Assembly (NCBI GenBank): GCA_031268055.1
Contig: JAIRXY010000034.1
Coordinates: forward strand, 1-7,429
Source of the DNA: Prevotellaceae bacterium
Lineage (GTDB): Bacteria; Bacteroidota; Bacteroidia; Bacteroidales; UBA932
Direction of reading: 5' to 3'
Length of the DNA stretch: 7,429 nucleotides
Position 1 is the first letter of the stretch, and each line of letters starts with the position of its first letter. Below, one piece after another: positions 1-6,627 of the stretch. The translations under genes were made by a program, and so were the position numbers. Under the pieces are notes generated by a model, which was given only the letters and a program-made list of their open reading frames with translations, was not told the DNA's origin and did no database searches.

Positions 1-1
1 A

Positions 2-286
<285 letters not shown>

Positions 287-304
287 GAAAAAATCAAAGC
301 GGCT

Positions 305-356
305 CTCTGTACCTCCTCTGTGTTTCTCTGTGTAGTAATTATTGAATGGTACAGAG
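305..356. repeat. CTCTGTGT-type repeat flanked by a 9-bp inverted repeat
   Basis: Three related octamers, CTCTGTAC (305-312), CTCTGTGT (316-323) and CTCTGTGT (326-333), recur every 10-11 bases. CTCTGTACC (305-313) is also the exact inverse complement of GGTACAGAG (348-356), so the segment can fold into a 9-bp stem with a 34-base loop. Read on the minus strand it gives the ACACAGAGAAACACAGAGG-like sequence that I recall from dispersed intergenic repeats in bacterial genomes. That resemblance is from memory and untested. It lies between the stop of the left-edge gene and its terminator. Confidence 0.5.
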
Positions 357-376
357 GTAACACATACCAAAACGAC

Positions 377-411
377 CCCTCATAGGATTTGAAACCCTGT
401 GAGGGTTTTTT
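377..411 (+). terminator. Intrinsic terminator of the left-edge gene
   Basis: CCCTCATAGG (377-386) pairs with CCTGTGAGGG (396-405) over 10 bp with a single T-G wobble. The loop is 9 bases, and six T residues follow directly (406-411). Orientation and position fit the end of the + strand transcript that carries the polyserine gene. The minus strand has no comparable T tract. Confidence 0.85.
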
Positions 412-446
412 ACGCGACGTATTTAATCTTATGCTGCTTTGCTCCG

Positions 447-521
447 GATGGATACATGCCCCCCGAAGAATTTCGCGCGAAGTCTACAGCAAGTCTGGTA
501 AAAATACTAAATGAGCATTGA
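447..521 (+). pseudogene. Possible C-terminal relic of a small protein
   Basis: A + strand frame reads D-G-Y-M-P-P-E-E-F-R-A-K and continues for 24 codons to TGA 519-521. The part from ATG 456 would encode 21 residues (MPPEEFRAK at the start, LVKILNEH at the end). This looks like the end of a small antitoxin-type protein (an acidic EEF helix followed by a leucine-rich helix), but it is too short to assign. The frame is open upstream only to 393 and runs through the terminator at 377-411, so no intact gene is present. It may be a remnant left by a deletion, or chance. The nearby shortened antitoxin gene makes a relic more plausible but does not prove it. Confidence 0.25.
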
Positions 522-542
522 AATTATATTCTTGCAGCCGCG

Positions 543-776
543 CTAATTAATAGCCGATTTTGGGACGACCATCAGGCGCATATCCGGCACGTCCACGATT
601 TCCTGAATTGTGGAGTATCCTGCAAGCCCACGTGCGCGGGCAATGGCGTTCAGCGCAACCTTGATGTATTCAGGGTCGCCATCGGCCAACTCCGCGTTCA
701 GGTAATCGGCCATTTGTTTTTCGCTTTTCAGATAGCGCGCCGCGTCAAAATCGCGAACTTTTGGATTGTTTTTCAT
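543..776 (-). CDS. HigA-like addiction-module antitoxin, shortened, DNA-binding helices apparently deleted
   Basis: The 77-residue protein begins like the addiction-module antidote family that partners HigB/RelE-type killer proteins: FDAARYLKSEKQMADYLNAE (residues 10-29), then DGDPEYI and ALNAIARARG (to residue 50). In that family ARARG is normally followed by about 25 residues with the helix-turn-helix (a TQIA...GLSRESLY-type segment) and then a C-terminal F.TI.KV..AL.L.L helix. Here ARARG passes almost directly into STIQEIVDVPDMRLMVVPK (residues 55-73), which matches the C-terminal helix. The gene therefore looks intact at both ends but lacks the HTH in frame. Total length is 77 against the usual 95-105. 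ATG at 774-776 was chosen because AGAGGT lies 6 bases upstream; an in-frame ATG at 822-824 just after the corA stop would add 16 unconvincing residues. No toxin gene is adjacent: the gene upstream is corA. It probably shares the corA transcript. DNA binding is doubtful. Family recognition is from memory of conserved motifs. Confidence 0.7.
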   Translation of the reverse strand: MKNNPKVRDFDAARYLKSEKQMADYLNAELADGDPEYIKVALNAIARARGLAGYSTIQEIVDVPDMRLMVVPKSAIN

Positions 777-826
777 TTTCAGACCTCTTTCGCTAATTCT
801 AAAGTCAACTTTGCAATGAGGCATAC

Positions 827-1789
827 CTACAGCATTTTTCTCATCCTGAAAAAGACCAGAATGATGCCCACGCTTAAAACCATGAGCATGAGGGCAAAGG
901 GATAGCCAAAGCGCCATGTAAGTTCCGGCATGGCGTGAAAGTTCATGCCGTAAATGCTGCTGATGAGCGTTGGCGGCATGAACACCACCGTGGCTACGGT
1001 GAAAATCTTTATAACCTTGTTCTGTTCAAGCGAGATAAGACCCATAACTGTATCCTGCAAAAATTCGAGCCGCTCAAAGGCAAAGTCGGCATAGCTGACG
1101 AGCGAGCTGATGTCCTTGATGATAATGTTGAGCTTGGGCGTAGTATCGCTCGGGAAGCGGTCGCTCTTGAGTATGCTGCTCACCACCCGCTGCTTGTCAA
1201 TAATGCTTTCGCGCATCATCATTGTATTTTCCTGTAGCCTATTGATTGTCAGCAGCAGCTTGCTGTCGAGGCGAATTTCGGATTTGTCCTCAAAGGGCTG
1301 CTTGTTGATAATGGTAACCTCCTTTGCCAACGCCTCCAGCATATCGGCGTCAATGTCTATGCGGCTTTCGAGGATGGATACCATGACGTGAAAGCAGGTA
1401 GGGTAAAGCCGGTGGTTGGCGTAGAGCCGCCGGATGGTTTCGTTGAACGCCCTTAGCCCAAGCGGACGAATGGAAACCAGCACCCCTTCGCACAAGATAA
1501 ACGACACCTGCTCCGACGAGAGCTCATGCTCCTTGTTGGCCAGCAAAAACGAGGTGTTGGCGTAAAGCGTATTCTCGGTTTCGTAGTAGCGCGAGCTGCT
1601 TTCTATTTCCTCTGCCTGCTGCTGGGTTTGCAGGTTGATGTTCAGAAACTCCTCGACCATGCCACGCTCTTCGGCTGTGGGAGATATCATATCTATCCAC
1701 AGCACCTCGTCGTAGCTCAGCTCGTTGAGCTGCGCCAAGCTGGTGCTGCTGGTAATGCGGCTATTTTCTTTGATATAGTAATTTACCAT
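827..1789 (-). CDS. corA: CorA-family magnesium (cobalt) transporter
   Basis: This 320-residue protein has the CorA layout: a large acidic N-terminal cytoplasmic domain (about 1-255) and two C-terminal membrane helices. The first helix (about 258-280) ends in the signature YGMNF, with GMN at 281-283. The periplasmic loop reads MPELTWRFGYP (287-297), very close to the conserved MPEL.W..GYP loop that selects hydrated Mg2+. The second helix spans about 296-314 and is followed by the basic end RMRKML. CorA forms homopentamers in the inner membrane and carries Mg2+, and also Co2+ or Ni2+, into the cell. The start was set at ATG 1787-1789 (MVNYYIKEN), which resembles CorA N-termini; an in-frame TTG at 1808-1810 would add seven residues. 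There is no clear Shine-Dalgarno sequence. The gene lies 76 bases downstream of mqnA on the same strand, so it is probably co-transcribed from the mqnA promoter. All pore residues are present, so it is likely functional. Confidence 0.93.
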   Translation of the reverse strand: MVNYYIKENSRITSSTSLAQLNELSYDEVLWIDMISPTAEERGMVEEFLNINLQTQQQAEEIESSSRYYETENTLYANTSFLLANKEHELSSEQVSFILCEGVLVSIRPLGLRAFNETIRRLYANHRLYPTCFHVMVSILESRIDIDADMLEALAKEVTIINKQPFEDKSEIRLDSKLLLTINRLQENTMMMRESIIDKQRVVSSILKSDRFPSDTTPKLNIIIKDISSLVSYADFAFERLEFLQDTVMGLISLEQNKVIKIFTVATVVFMPPTLISSIYGMNFHAMPELTWRFGYPFALMLMVLSVGIILVFFRMRKML

Positions 1790-1865
1790 TTTCCGAATTT
1801 CTGATTTCAAGGTTTAACATTCAGCGTGGAGAAGTGAGGTGTAGGCGCACTAAGCAGCGAAGCCT

Positions 1866-2624
1866 CTACCGCTCTCCTAAATACCGCTTTAACTTCTCAA
1901 CAAATAGCTCCATTCCCTCTCTTTTTGCGCCATCAAGCGGGTAGCTGATGTTATTCGTAAGGTAGGCGGCAACATCAACATCGGGGTAGCGCGCCTGCGC
2001 CTCGCCGCAGACTTCGTCAATATGGCCTACGCCCAGCTGCAAAGCTTCGTTGAGCGCAGCAACGGTGGCCGCAGGGACTTCTTTTTTGGCTACCCATGCA
2101 GCAAATACAAACGGCTTTCCGGTGTAGGCTATCCACGCTTGCGCAAGGTCGTATATGCAGGTAAAGCGCCTACGCGCGGCAAAGGTTTTGTCGCCAATCA
2201 GGAGGTACCCTACCCCACCCTCAACTTTTTCCGTATCTTCATAGCGCTCAAGCATTTTGAAGCGTGGAGAGATGCGCCAATGCTCACTCGCCAGCAGCTG
2301 CACCAAGACGACCGATGTTCGCGAATGTGCATCTAAGTATATGGTATGCAGCTGCTCCAGCGGTTCGCGGGCAAATACGGCTACCGAAGCCACCTCGCTC
2401 GCTGCGCCAATGCAGTAGTCGGTTACTATTTTAAAATCGGAGCTTTGAGGGATTGCCGCCACCGGCGTGAGCGCAATATCAGCTTGTCCGGAGAGCAATT
2501 TTTGAGCGCCAACGGCGGGAACATCCAGCGATAGCTCTACACTTTCGATGAAAGGAGAATGCTGAAGTCCATAAATAAAAGGCGCTGCGTTGAGGTATGC
2601 TACAGCAGAAATTTTCACCCTCAT
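1866..2624 (-). CDS. mqnA: Chorismate dehydratase MqnA, futalosine pathway of menaquinone synthesis
   Basis: MqnA removes water from chorismate to give 3-[(1-carboxyvinyl)oxy]benzoate, the first committed step of the futalosine route to menaquinone, in the cytoplasm. The 252-residue protein has a periplasmic-binding-protein-like fold. Visible family motifs are VAYLNAAPF (8-16), DIALTPVAAIP (49-59), SRTSVVL (101-107), GYLLIGDKTF (139-148) and YDLAQAW...YTGKPFVFAAW (158-177), with the usual C-terminal NNISYPLD...GMELF helix (224-241). Length is slightly below the common 260-290, at the compact end of the family. ATG 2622-2624 is the natural start, because the first strand (RVKISAVAYLN) begins at once. 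A TACTTTTG -7 element lies about 80 bases upstream. No other mqn genes are nearby; in many Bacteroidota these genes are scattered. Confusion with MqnD is possible because both belong to the same superfamily, but the SRTS motif and overall pattern favour MqnA. Confidence 0.92.
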   Translation of the reverse strand: MRVKISAVAYLNAAPFIYGLQHSPFIESVELSLDVPAVGAQKLLSGQADIALTPVAAIPQSSDFKIVTDYCIGAASEVASVAVFAREPLEQLHTIYLDAHSRTSVVLVQLLASEHWRISPRFKMLERYEDTEKVEGGVGYLLIGDKTFAARRRFTCIYDLAQAWIAYTGKPFVFAAWVAKKEVPAATVAALNEALQLGVGHIDEVCGEAQARYPDVDVAAYLTNNISYPLDGAKREGMELFVEKLKRYLGER

Positions 2625-2700
2625 TATCTGGCTTAACTTTTTGTGAATTAATACTTTAAATTTATCCCGAAGGCATAGGCTGATGCTTTGTTTATGCCTG

Positions 2701-2732
2701 CAAAAGTAGTTTTTTTAATTCAGAACGAGAAA
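2701..2732 (-). promoter_or_regulatory. Probable Bacteroidota-type promoter for mqnA-corA
   Basis: On the minus strand TACTTTTG (2708 to 2701) matches the TAnnTTTG -7 consensus and is followed by C, as is common. A TTTC (2732 to 2729) lies 20 bases upstream and is one base off the TTTG -33 element. Transcription would start near 2693-2695 and give a leader of about 70 bases before the mqnA ATG. Confidence 0.6.
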
Positions 2733-2745
2733 TTAAGATGGGAAA

Positions 2746-2776
2746 TTGCATGAAATTAACAAAAATGCTATCTTTG
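2746..2776 (+). promoter_or_regulatory. Bacteroidota-type promoter for korA
   Basis: TTG at 2746-2748 and TATCTTTG at 2769-2776 are separated by exactly 20 bases and match the -33/-7 consensus of the Bacteroidota primary sigma factor. The predicted start near 2783 gives a leader of about 50 AT-rich bases to the korA ATG at 2832. It lies back to back with the mqnA promoter; the two -7 elements are 60 bases apart and the intervening DNA is shared. Confidence 0.75.
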
Positions 2777-2831
2777 CGCTTTGTTTCTCTCAGAAGATAT
2801 ACATCAACAATATTAAAAATTCTCAAACAAA

Positions 2832-4667
2832 ATGGCGATTTTAAACGAATGTAGCAACATTGTGATTCGCTTTTCCGGCGATTCGGGCGACGGTATGCAG
2901 CTTACCGGAACGCTCTTTTCGGACACCTCTGCGCTGCTGGGATACAGCGTATCCACCTTTCCCGATTACCCCGCAGAGATACGCGCACCGCAGGGTACGG
3001 TAGCTGGCGTGTCGGGTTTTCAGGTGCACTTTGGCACTACTGCCGTCAACACCCCCGGCGACTACTGCGACGTGCTGGTGGCAATGAACCCCGCAGCACT
3101 CAAGGCCAACGCCAAGTGGATGAAAAAGGATGCCACCGCCATCCTTGACGCTGATGCCTTTGATGAGGTACACCTGAAAAAAGCAGGATTTGCCACCAGC
3201 GACCCCGTGGCCGAGCTAAAGCTGGAGGGTTACAGCATCATCTGGGCGCCCATAACCTCGCTGACCAAAGCCGCGCTGAAAGATTCGGGCGCCGACACAA
3301 AAACCATTGTGCGCTGCAAGAATATGTTTGCGCTGGGCATTTGCTACTACCTGTTTAACCTGCCGCCGGAGCATACCGAAGCTTACTTTGCGAGCAAGTT
3401 CAAGAAAAAGCCGGCGCTCATAGAAATCAACAGGACTGTGCTCAAAGGCGGCTACAACTACGCCGCCAATACGCACGCTTTTGCCAACACCTACAAGGTT
3501 GCCCCGGGGCAGCTGGACAAGGGTACCTACCGCATCATCAACGGCAACGTGGCCACCGCGTGGGGGCTGATAGCCGCTGCCGAAAAATCGGGGCTGACGC
3601 TCTTTTGCGGCTCCTACCCTATTACCCCTGCCACAGGCATCCTCGAGGAGCTGGCAGCACGAAAAGACTTGGGCGTAAAAACGCTGCAAGCCGAAGACGA
3701 AATTGCCGGCATCTGCACAGCCATAGGCGCCTCGTTTGCAGGCAACCTTGCCGTAACTACCACCTCTGGCCCCGGGCTTGCGCTCAAGGGCGAAGCCCTT
3801 GGCCTTGCTATCATGGCAGAGCTGCCGCTGGTGGTGGTGGACGTGCAGCGCAGCGGCCCCTCTACCGGCTTGCCCACCAAAACGGAGCAGTCGGATTTAA
3901 TGCAGGCGCTCTACGGTCGGCATGGCGAAAGCCCGGCGGTGGTAATGGCGGCCTCCTCGCCGTCGGATTGCTTCAGCGCTGCATTTTGGGCGGCAAAAAT
4001 TGCCGTGGAGCACATGACGCCTGTTGTGCTGCTCACCGACGGCTACATTGCCAACGGCTCAGAGCCTTGGAAAATCCCAAGCATGAAAGATTATCCGGCT
4101 ATTGTACCTCCCATTGCTCCCCAAAGCGAAGCTTACCTGCCCTACCAGCGCGATGCGCAGCGGCTGGCAAGGCGCTGGGGTATTCCCGGCACAAAAGGGC
4201 AGGAGCACCGCGTGGGAGGGCTGGAAAAAGACGCGCTCAAGGGCAGCATATCGCACGACCCCGAAAACCACCAAAAAATGACCGATTTACGGGCAGCAAA
4301 AGTGGCCAAAGTTGCCGACTTTATCCCAGACCTTGAGGTGGTGGGCGATGCTTCGGGCGACCTGCTTGTAGTTGGCTGGGGAGGCACGTATGGACACCTT
4401 TTGTCGGCGGTGACGCAGCTACAGTCAAGCGGCAAAAAGATTAGCCTTGCGCACTTCAGCTACCTCAACCCGCTGCCCAAAAATACAGAGGAGGTCTTGA
4501 GCCGATTCAAAAATGTGATAGCTTGTGAGCTCAACATGGGGCAATTCGCCAACCTGCTGCGCATGGAGCTGCCGCATATTTCCGTACAGCAGTACAACAA
4601 AGTACAGGGGCTGCCGTTTACGGTGAGCGAGCTGGTACAGAAATTCAACGAGCTGCTGGGAATTTGA
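2832..4667 (+). CDS. korA: 2-oxoacid:ferredoxin oxidoreductase, fused gamma/alpha subunit (KorA type)
   Basis: With a beta subunit this protein oxidatively decarboxylates a 2-oxoacid, most likely 2-oxoglutarate, to the acyl-CoA while reducing ferredoxin in the cytoplasm. The 611 residues form an N-terminal gamma domain (about 1-190, with RFSGDSGDGMQLTG at 13-26 and DYPAEIRAPQGT at 45-56) fused to the alpha or pyrimidine domain (about 235-611). Alpha landmarks are SYPITPATGILEELA (261-275), QAEDEIAG (286-293), TSGPGLALKGEALGLA (311-326) and QRSGPSTGLPTKTEQSDL (339-356). GYIANGSEPWKIP (404-416), the GWGGTYGHL segment (515-523) and CELNMGQFANLLR (565-577) follow. There are no frameshifts, and length is normal for the fusion (about 600-620). 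The thiamine diphosphate and iron-sulfur-carrying beta subunit KorB normally follows directly. Here a strong terminator starts 15 bases after the stop and no beta gene is present. Substrate choice (2-oxoglutarate or another 2-oxoacid) cannot be settled from this subunit alone. Confidence 0.93.
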   Translation: MAILNECSNIVIRFSGDSGDGMQLTGTLFSDTSALLGYSVSTFPDYPAEIRAPQGTVAGVSGFQVHFGTTAVNTPGDYCDVLVAMNPAALKANAKWMKKDATAILDADAFDEVHLKKAGFATSDPVAELKLEGYSIIWAPITSLTKAALKDSGADTKTIVRCKNMFALGICYYLFNLPPEHTEAYFASKFKKKPALIEINRTVLKGGYNYAANTHAFANTYKVAPGQLDKGTYRIINGNVATAWGLIAAAEKSGLTLFCGSYPITPATGILEELAARKDLGVKTLQAEDEIAGICTAIGASFAGNLAVTTTSGPGLALKGEALGLAIMAELPLVVVDVQRSGPSTGLPTKTEQSDLMQALYGRHGESPAVVMAASSPSDCFSAAFWAAKIAVEHMTPVVLLTDGYIANGSEPWKIPSMKDYPAIVPPIAPQSEAYLPYQRDAQRLARRWGIPGTKGQEHRVGGLEKDALKGSISHDPENHQKMTDLRAAKVAKVADFIPDLEVVGDASGDLLVVGWGGTYGHLLSAVTQLQSSGKKISLAHFSYLNPLPKNTEEVLSRFKNVIACELNMGQFANLLRMELPHISVQQYNKVQGLPFTVSELVQKFNELLGI

Positions 4668-4681
4668 AAATAATTTTTCGC

Positions 4682-4741
4682 AAAACGAGGCTGTTCAACT
4701 TTACGTTATCAAAATGGCTTTTTGAGCAGCTTCGTTTTTTT
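4682..4741 (+). terminator. Long hairpin terminator of korA
   Basis: AAACGAGGCTGTTCAA (4683-4698) pairs with TTGAGCAGCTTCGTTT (4722-4737) over 16 bp with two G-T wobbles. The 23-base loop can itself form a small stem (GTTAT/ATGGC, 4705-4718). T residues run from 4735 to 4741. It begins 15 bases after the korA stop, so korA is probably monocistronic. Four A residues at 4682-4685 give a short T run on the minus strand too. The arm sequence also resembles GAGGCTGT-type insertion sequence ends, so an element-end origin is possible. Confidence 0.8.
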
Positions 4742-4765
4742 CTGCATTTTGCTTCAATGCACTTG

Positions 4766-4790
4766 AAAAATGAGTATTTTTGTATACTCA
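4766..4790 (-). terminator. Minus-strand hairpin terminator, probably ending the nuoN transcript
   Basis: TGAGTAT (4771-4777) and ATACTCA (4784-4790) form a perfect 7-bp stem around a 6-base loop. On the minus strand the stem is followed by TTTTT (4770 to 4766). The only minus-strand gene running toward it is nuoN, whose stop is 360 bases away, which would give a long 3' tail. The left arm and loop also contain TATTTTTG (4775-4782), a match to the + strand -7 promoter element, so an operator or promoter role cannot be excluded. Confidence 0.5.
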
Positions 4791-5149
4791 AAGATGATAT
4801 AAAGCAAACAGAAACAATCTTGGGTTATGCCCTATTTTAATTGTCATCCTTGATTCGCATTATTAAACGAAAAACGTCCCGTAACAACCGATTTTGCCCT
4901 ATTCATGGAAGCAACTTTGGAAGTACAAAGATATATGCTGGTCGGAATGTAAGCCGATTATAACCTGCAAATAGCGAAGTAAGACAAGTCCACCCTTGAC
5001 CGCCTTGCCCCAATGTGCAAAGCTGTTGCCGTACTTTGATTGCCTGCTTTGCGCCTTTACCTCCGTACAACGCCGCAGCATCGCTATCAAGAGCTACACC
5101 CTAATTGCGCCGCAAGCTCAAGGTTTTTTCCTCCCGTCGTTCGTTGCAA

Positions 5150-6571
5150 TCAAATCCCAAAGCTGATGCCCCCAACATACTCGTAAATACCGCTCAGCAG
5201 GCCAACGAGCAGTATGCCGACGGTGCACAAAGTTAAGCTCAGCCTGATGTATCCGCCGGAGCGTATTTTGCTAACGGCCGATTCTTCGGCAGGGTTGATG
5301 AACATAGCCCGTATAATCAGCAGGTAGTAGAAAAGCGAAATTACGGTGTTGACCAGCGCAAGGAACACGAGGAGGTACTCGCCCTGCTCTGCCGCCGCCG
5401 CAAAGATAAAGAACTTGCTGAAGAAGCCTGCAAACGGCGGAATACCCGCCAAGGAAAATACGGCAAGCGTCATTACAAACGTCAGCTTGGGGTTGGAGCG
5501 GAACAGCCCGTTGTAGGCGGTAATATCCGTGCGCCCCGATTCGTTTTCCACCGCCGATATTACGCCAAAAGCGGCAAGGTTGGAGAAAAGGTATACCAGC
5601 ACAAAGTATACGGTGGCCGTCATGCCCTGCGCCGTGCCGCCCATTACGCCCAGCAGGATGAAGCCTGCCTGCGAGATGGACGAAAAGGCAAAAAATCGCT
5701 TGATGTCCTTTTGCCCAATGGCAAACAGGTTGCCCAGCACAATGGTGAGCAGCGACAGCCCCCACAGCAGGTGGTGCCACACCTCCGACAGCGCGCCAAA
5801 CACCTGCCACAGCGTGAATACCAGCGCAAACACAGCCGCGCCTTTTGACACTACCGACAGGTAAGCTGTAACGCTTGTGGGAGCGCCCTCGTACACATCG
5901 GCTGTCCACAGGTGAAAGGGTACAACGGAGATTTTGAACGCCAGCCCTACAAAGAACAGCACAAAGCCCAGCACCGCTATCGGCGCAACGTCAACAAGGC
6001 TTTGCATGTCGGCAAAGTACATGCTTCCGGTTGCGCCGTACAGGAACGACAGCCCAAAGAGCATAATGCCGGACGACAAGGCTGCCAGCAGAATGTACTT
6101 CGCGCCTGCCTCGGCCGATTTTTCCTTGTACTTGTCAAACGCAGCAAGGCACGCCATAGGCAGCGAGGCCATTTCGATGCCTATGTAGAGCAGCATGAAG
6201 CTTCCCGCCGAAACCATAAAGTTCATCCCCAGCAAGGTAGAGAGGATAATGGCGTAAAATTCGCCCTGCCTGCTTTTCGATACGCGCAGCCACCGCTCTG
6301 CCTGCATGAGCACAACAAAAGTACCAATGCTCAGGATATTTTTCATCAGCACGGTGAGCGGAGAGGTTACGTACATGCCGCCAAAGGCGCTGCCAGAGTC
6401 GGCAGGAGCAAAGCCAAGGGCTGTATGCAGCCCAAACAGCGCGCACGCCACCAAATGAAAATACGCCTTGCCCCGCCCGGAGGACAACATATCGTACATA
6501 AATAGAACAAGAAATACAGCCATCAGGCTAATCTCTTGACGTAGAAGAAGAAAATCGCTAAAAAATGACAT
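5150..6571 (-). CDS. nuoN: NADH-quinone oxidoreductase (complex I) subunit N
   Basis: NuoN is one of the three antiporter-like, proton-pumping subunits in the membrane arm of complex I. The 473-residue protein is almost wholly hydrophobic with about 14 predicted membrane helices, close to the usual 480-490. Functional residues are in place: the helix 5 glutamate in GIEMASLP (E133), the helix 7 lysine in AFKISVVPFHLW (K213), the helix 8 lysine in VSKGAA (K243) and the helix 12 lysine in GIPPFAGFFSKFF (K386). The conserved DVYEGAPTSV (225-234) and QKDIKRFFAFSSISQAG (287-303) segments are also present. ATG 6569-6571 (MSFFSDFLLL) was chosen; an in-frame TTG at 6605-6607 would add 12 polar, lysine-containing residues before the first helix. 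The leader is AT-rich without a Shine-Dalgarno sequence. The rest of the nuo cluster is absent: the upstream neighbour is a small antitoxin gene ending 56 bases before the start. No promoter of its own is evident, so it probably depends on the antitoxin promoter. NuoN versus NuoM or MrpD is settled by the GIEM and DVYEGAP patterns. Confidence 0.93.
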   Translation of the reverse strand: MSFFSDFLLLRQEISLMAVFLVLFMYDMLSSGRGKAYFHLVACALFGLHTALGFAPADSGSAFGGMYVTSPLTVLMKNILSIGTFVVLMQAERWLRVSKSRQGEFYAIILSTLLGMNFMVSAGSFMLLYIGIEMASLPMACLAAFDKYKEKSAEAGAKYILLAALSSGIMLFGLSFLYGATGSMYFADMQSLVDVAPIAVLGFVLFFVGLAFKISVVPFHLWTADVYEGAPTSVTAYLSVVSKGAAVFALVFTLWQVFGALSEVWHHLLWGLSLLTIVLGNLFAIGQKDIKRFFAFSSISQAGFILLGVMGGTAQGMTATVYFVLVYLFSNLAAFGVISAVENESGRTDITAYNGLFRSNPKLTFVMTLAVFSLAGIPPFAGFFSKFFIFAAAAEQGEYLLVFLALVNTVISLFYYLLIIRAMFINPAEESAVSKIRSGGYIRLSLTLCTVGILLVGLLSGIYEYVGGISFGI

Positions 6572-6627
6572 AATATTTATTTTATATAGTAATTTCAGAT
6601 TTTGCAACCACTAAAGTCGCATAAGCA

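Larger units (their letters stand above)
4668..5149. other. 482-base spacer between korA and nuoN, no convincing gene
   Basis: Besides the two hairpins annotated separately, this stretch is AT-rich as far as about 4900 and then of mixed composition. The longest frame is minus strand 4899-5090 (63 codons, TTG start at 5088-5090). It has no recognisable motif, and the overlapping minus frame is also open over much of the same interval with equally plausible composition, so neither can be preferred. No korB fragment, nuo fragment, tRNA or transposase motif could be seen. The segment may be the 3' untranslated region of nuoN plus decayed DNA. Confidence 0.5.

Noticed and set aside
777..917. Longer version of the HigA-like gene starting at 917 inside corA
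   Set aside because: The extra residues overlap the corA C-terminus in another frame and have no family similarity. A Shine-Dalgarno-like AGAGGT sits just before the 774-776 ATG.
3560..4336. 258-codon + strand frame inside korA
   Set aside because: It lies in another frame of the intact korA gene and has the Arg/His/Ala-rich composition typical of an out-of-frame reading of a GC-rich gene.
4899..5090. 63-codon minus-strand frame in the korA-nuoN spacer
   Set aside because: It has a TTG start and no motif, and another minus frame is open over nearly the same span. Not enough to call a gene.
5091..5127. GAGCT/AGCTC inverted repeat followed a few bases later by six T residues on the + strand
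   Set aside because: The stem is only 5 bp with an 18-base loop and is separated from the T run. There is no + strand gene for it to terminate.
5271..5909. 212-codon minus-strand frame inside nuoN
   Set aside because: It overlaps the intact nuoN in another frame. The Cys/Arg/Gly-rich sequence has no motif, and nuoN itself shows all family residues.
5912..6505. 197-codon + strand frame opposite nuoN
   Set aside because: It is antisense to nuoN, rich in Lys, Gln, Arg and His, and lacks a promoter or recognisable domain.
6584..6595. The 12-mer ATATAGTAATTT occurs both here (nuoN leader) and at 1773-1784 (corA start)
   Set aside because: The shared sequence is A/T-rich, falls in different positions relative to the starts, and is short enough to recur by chance.
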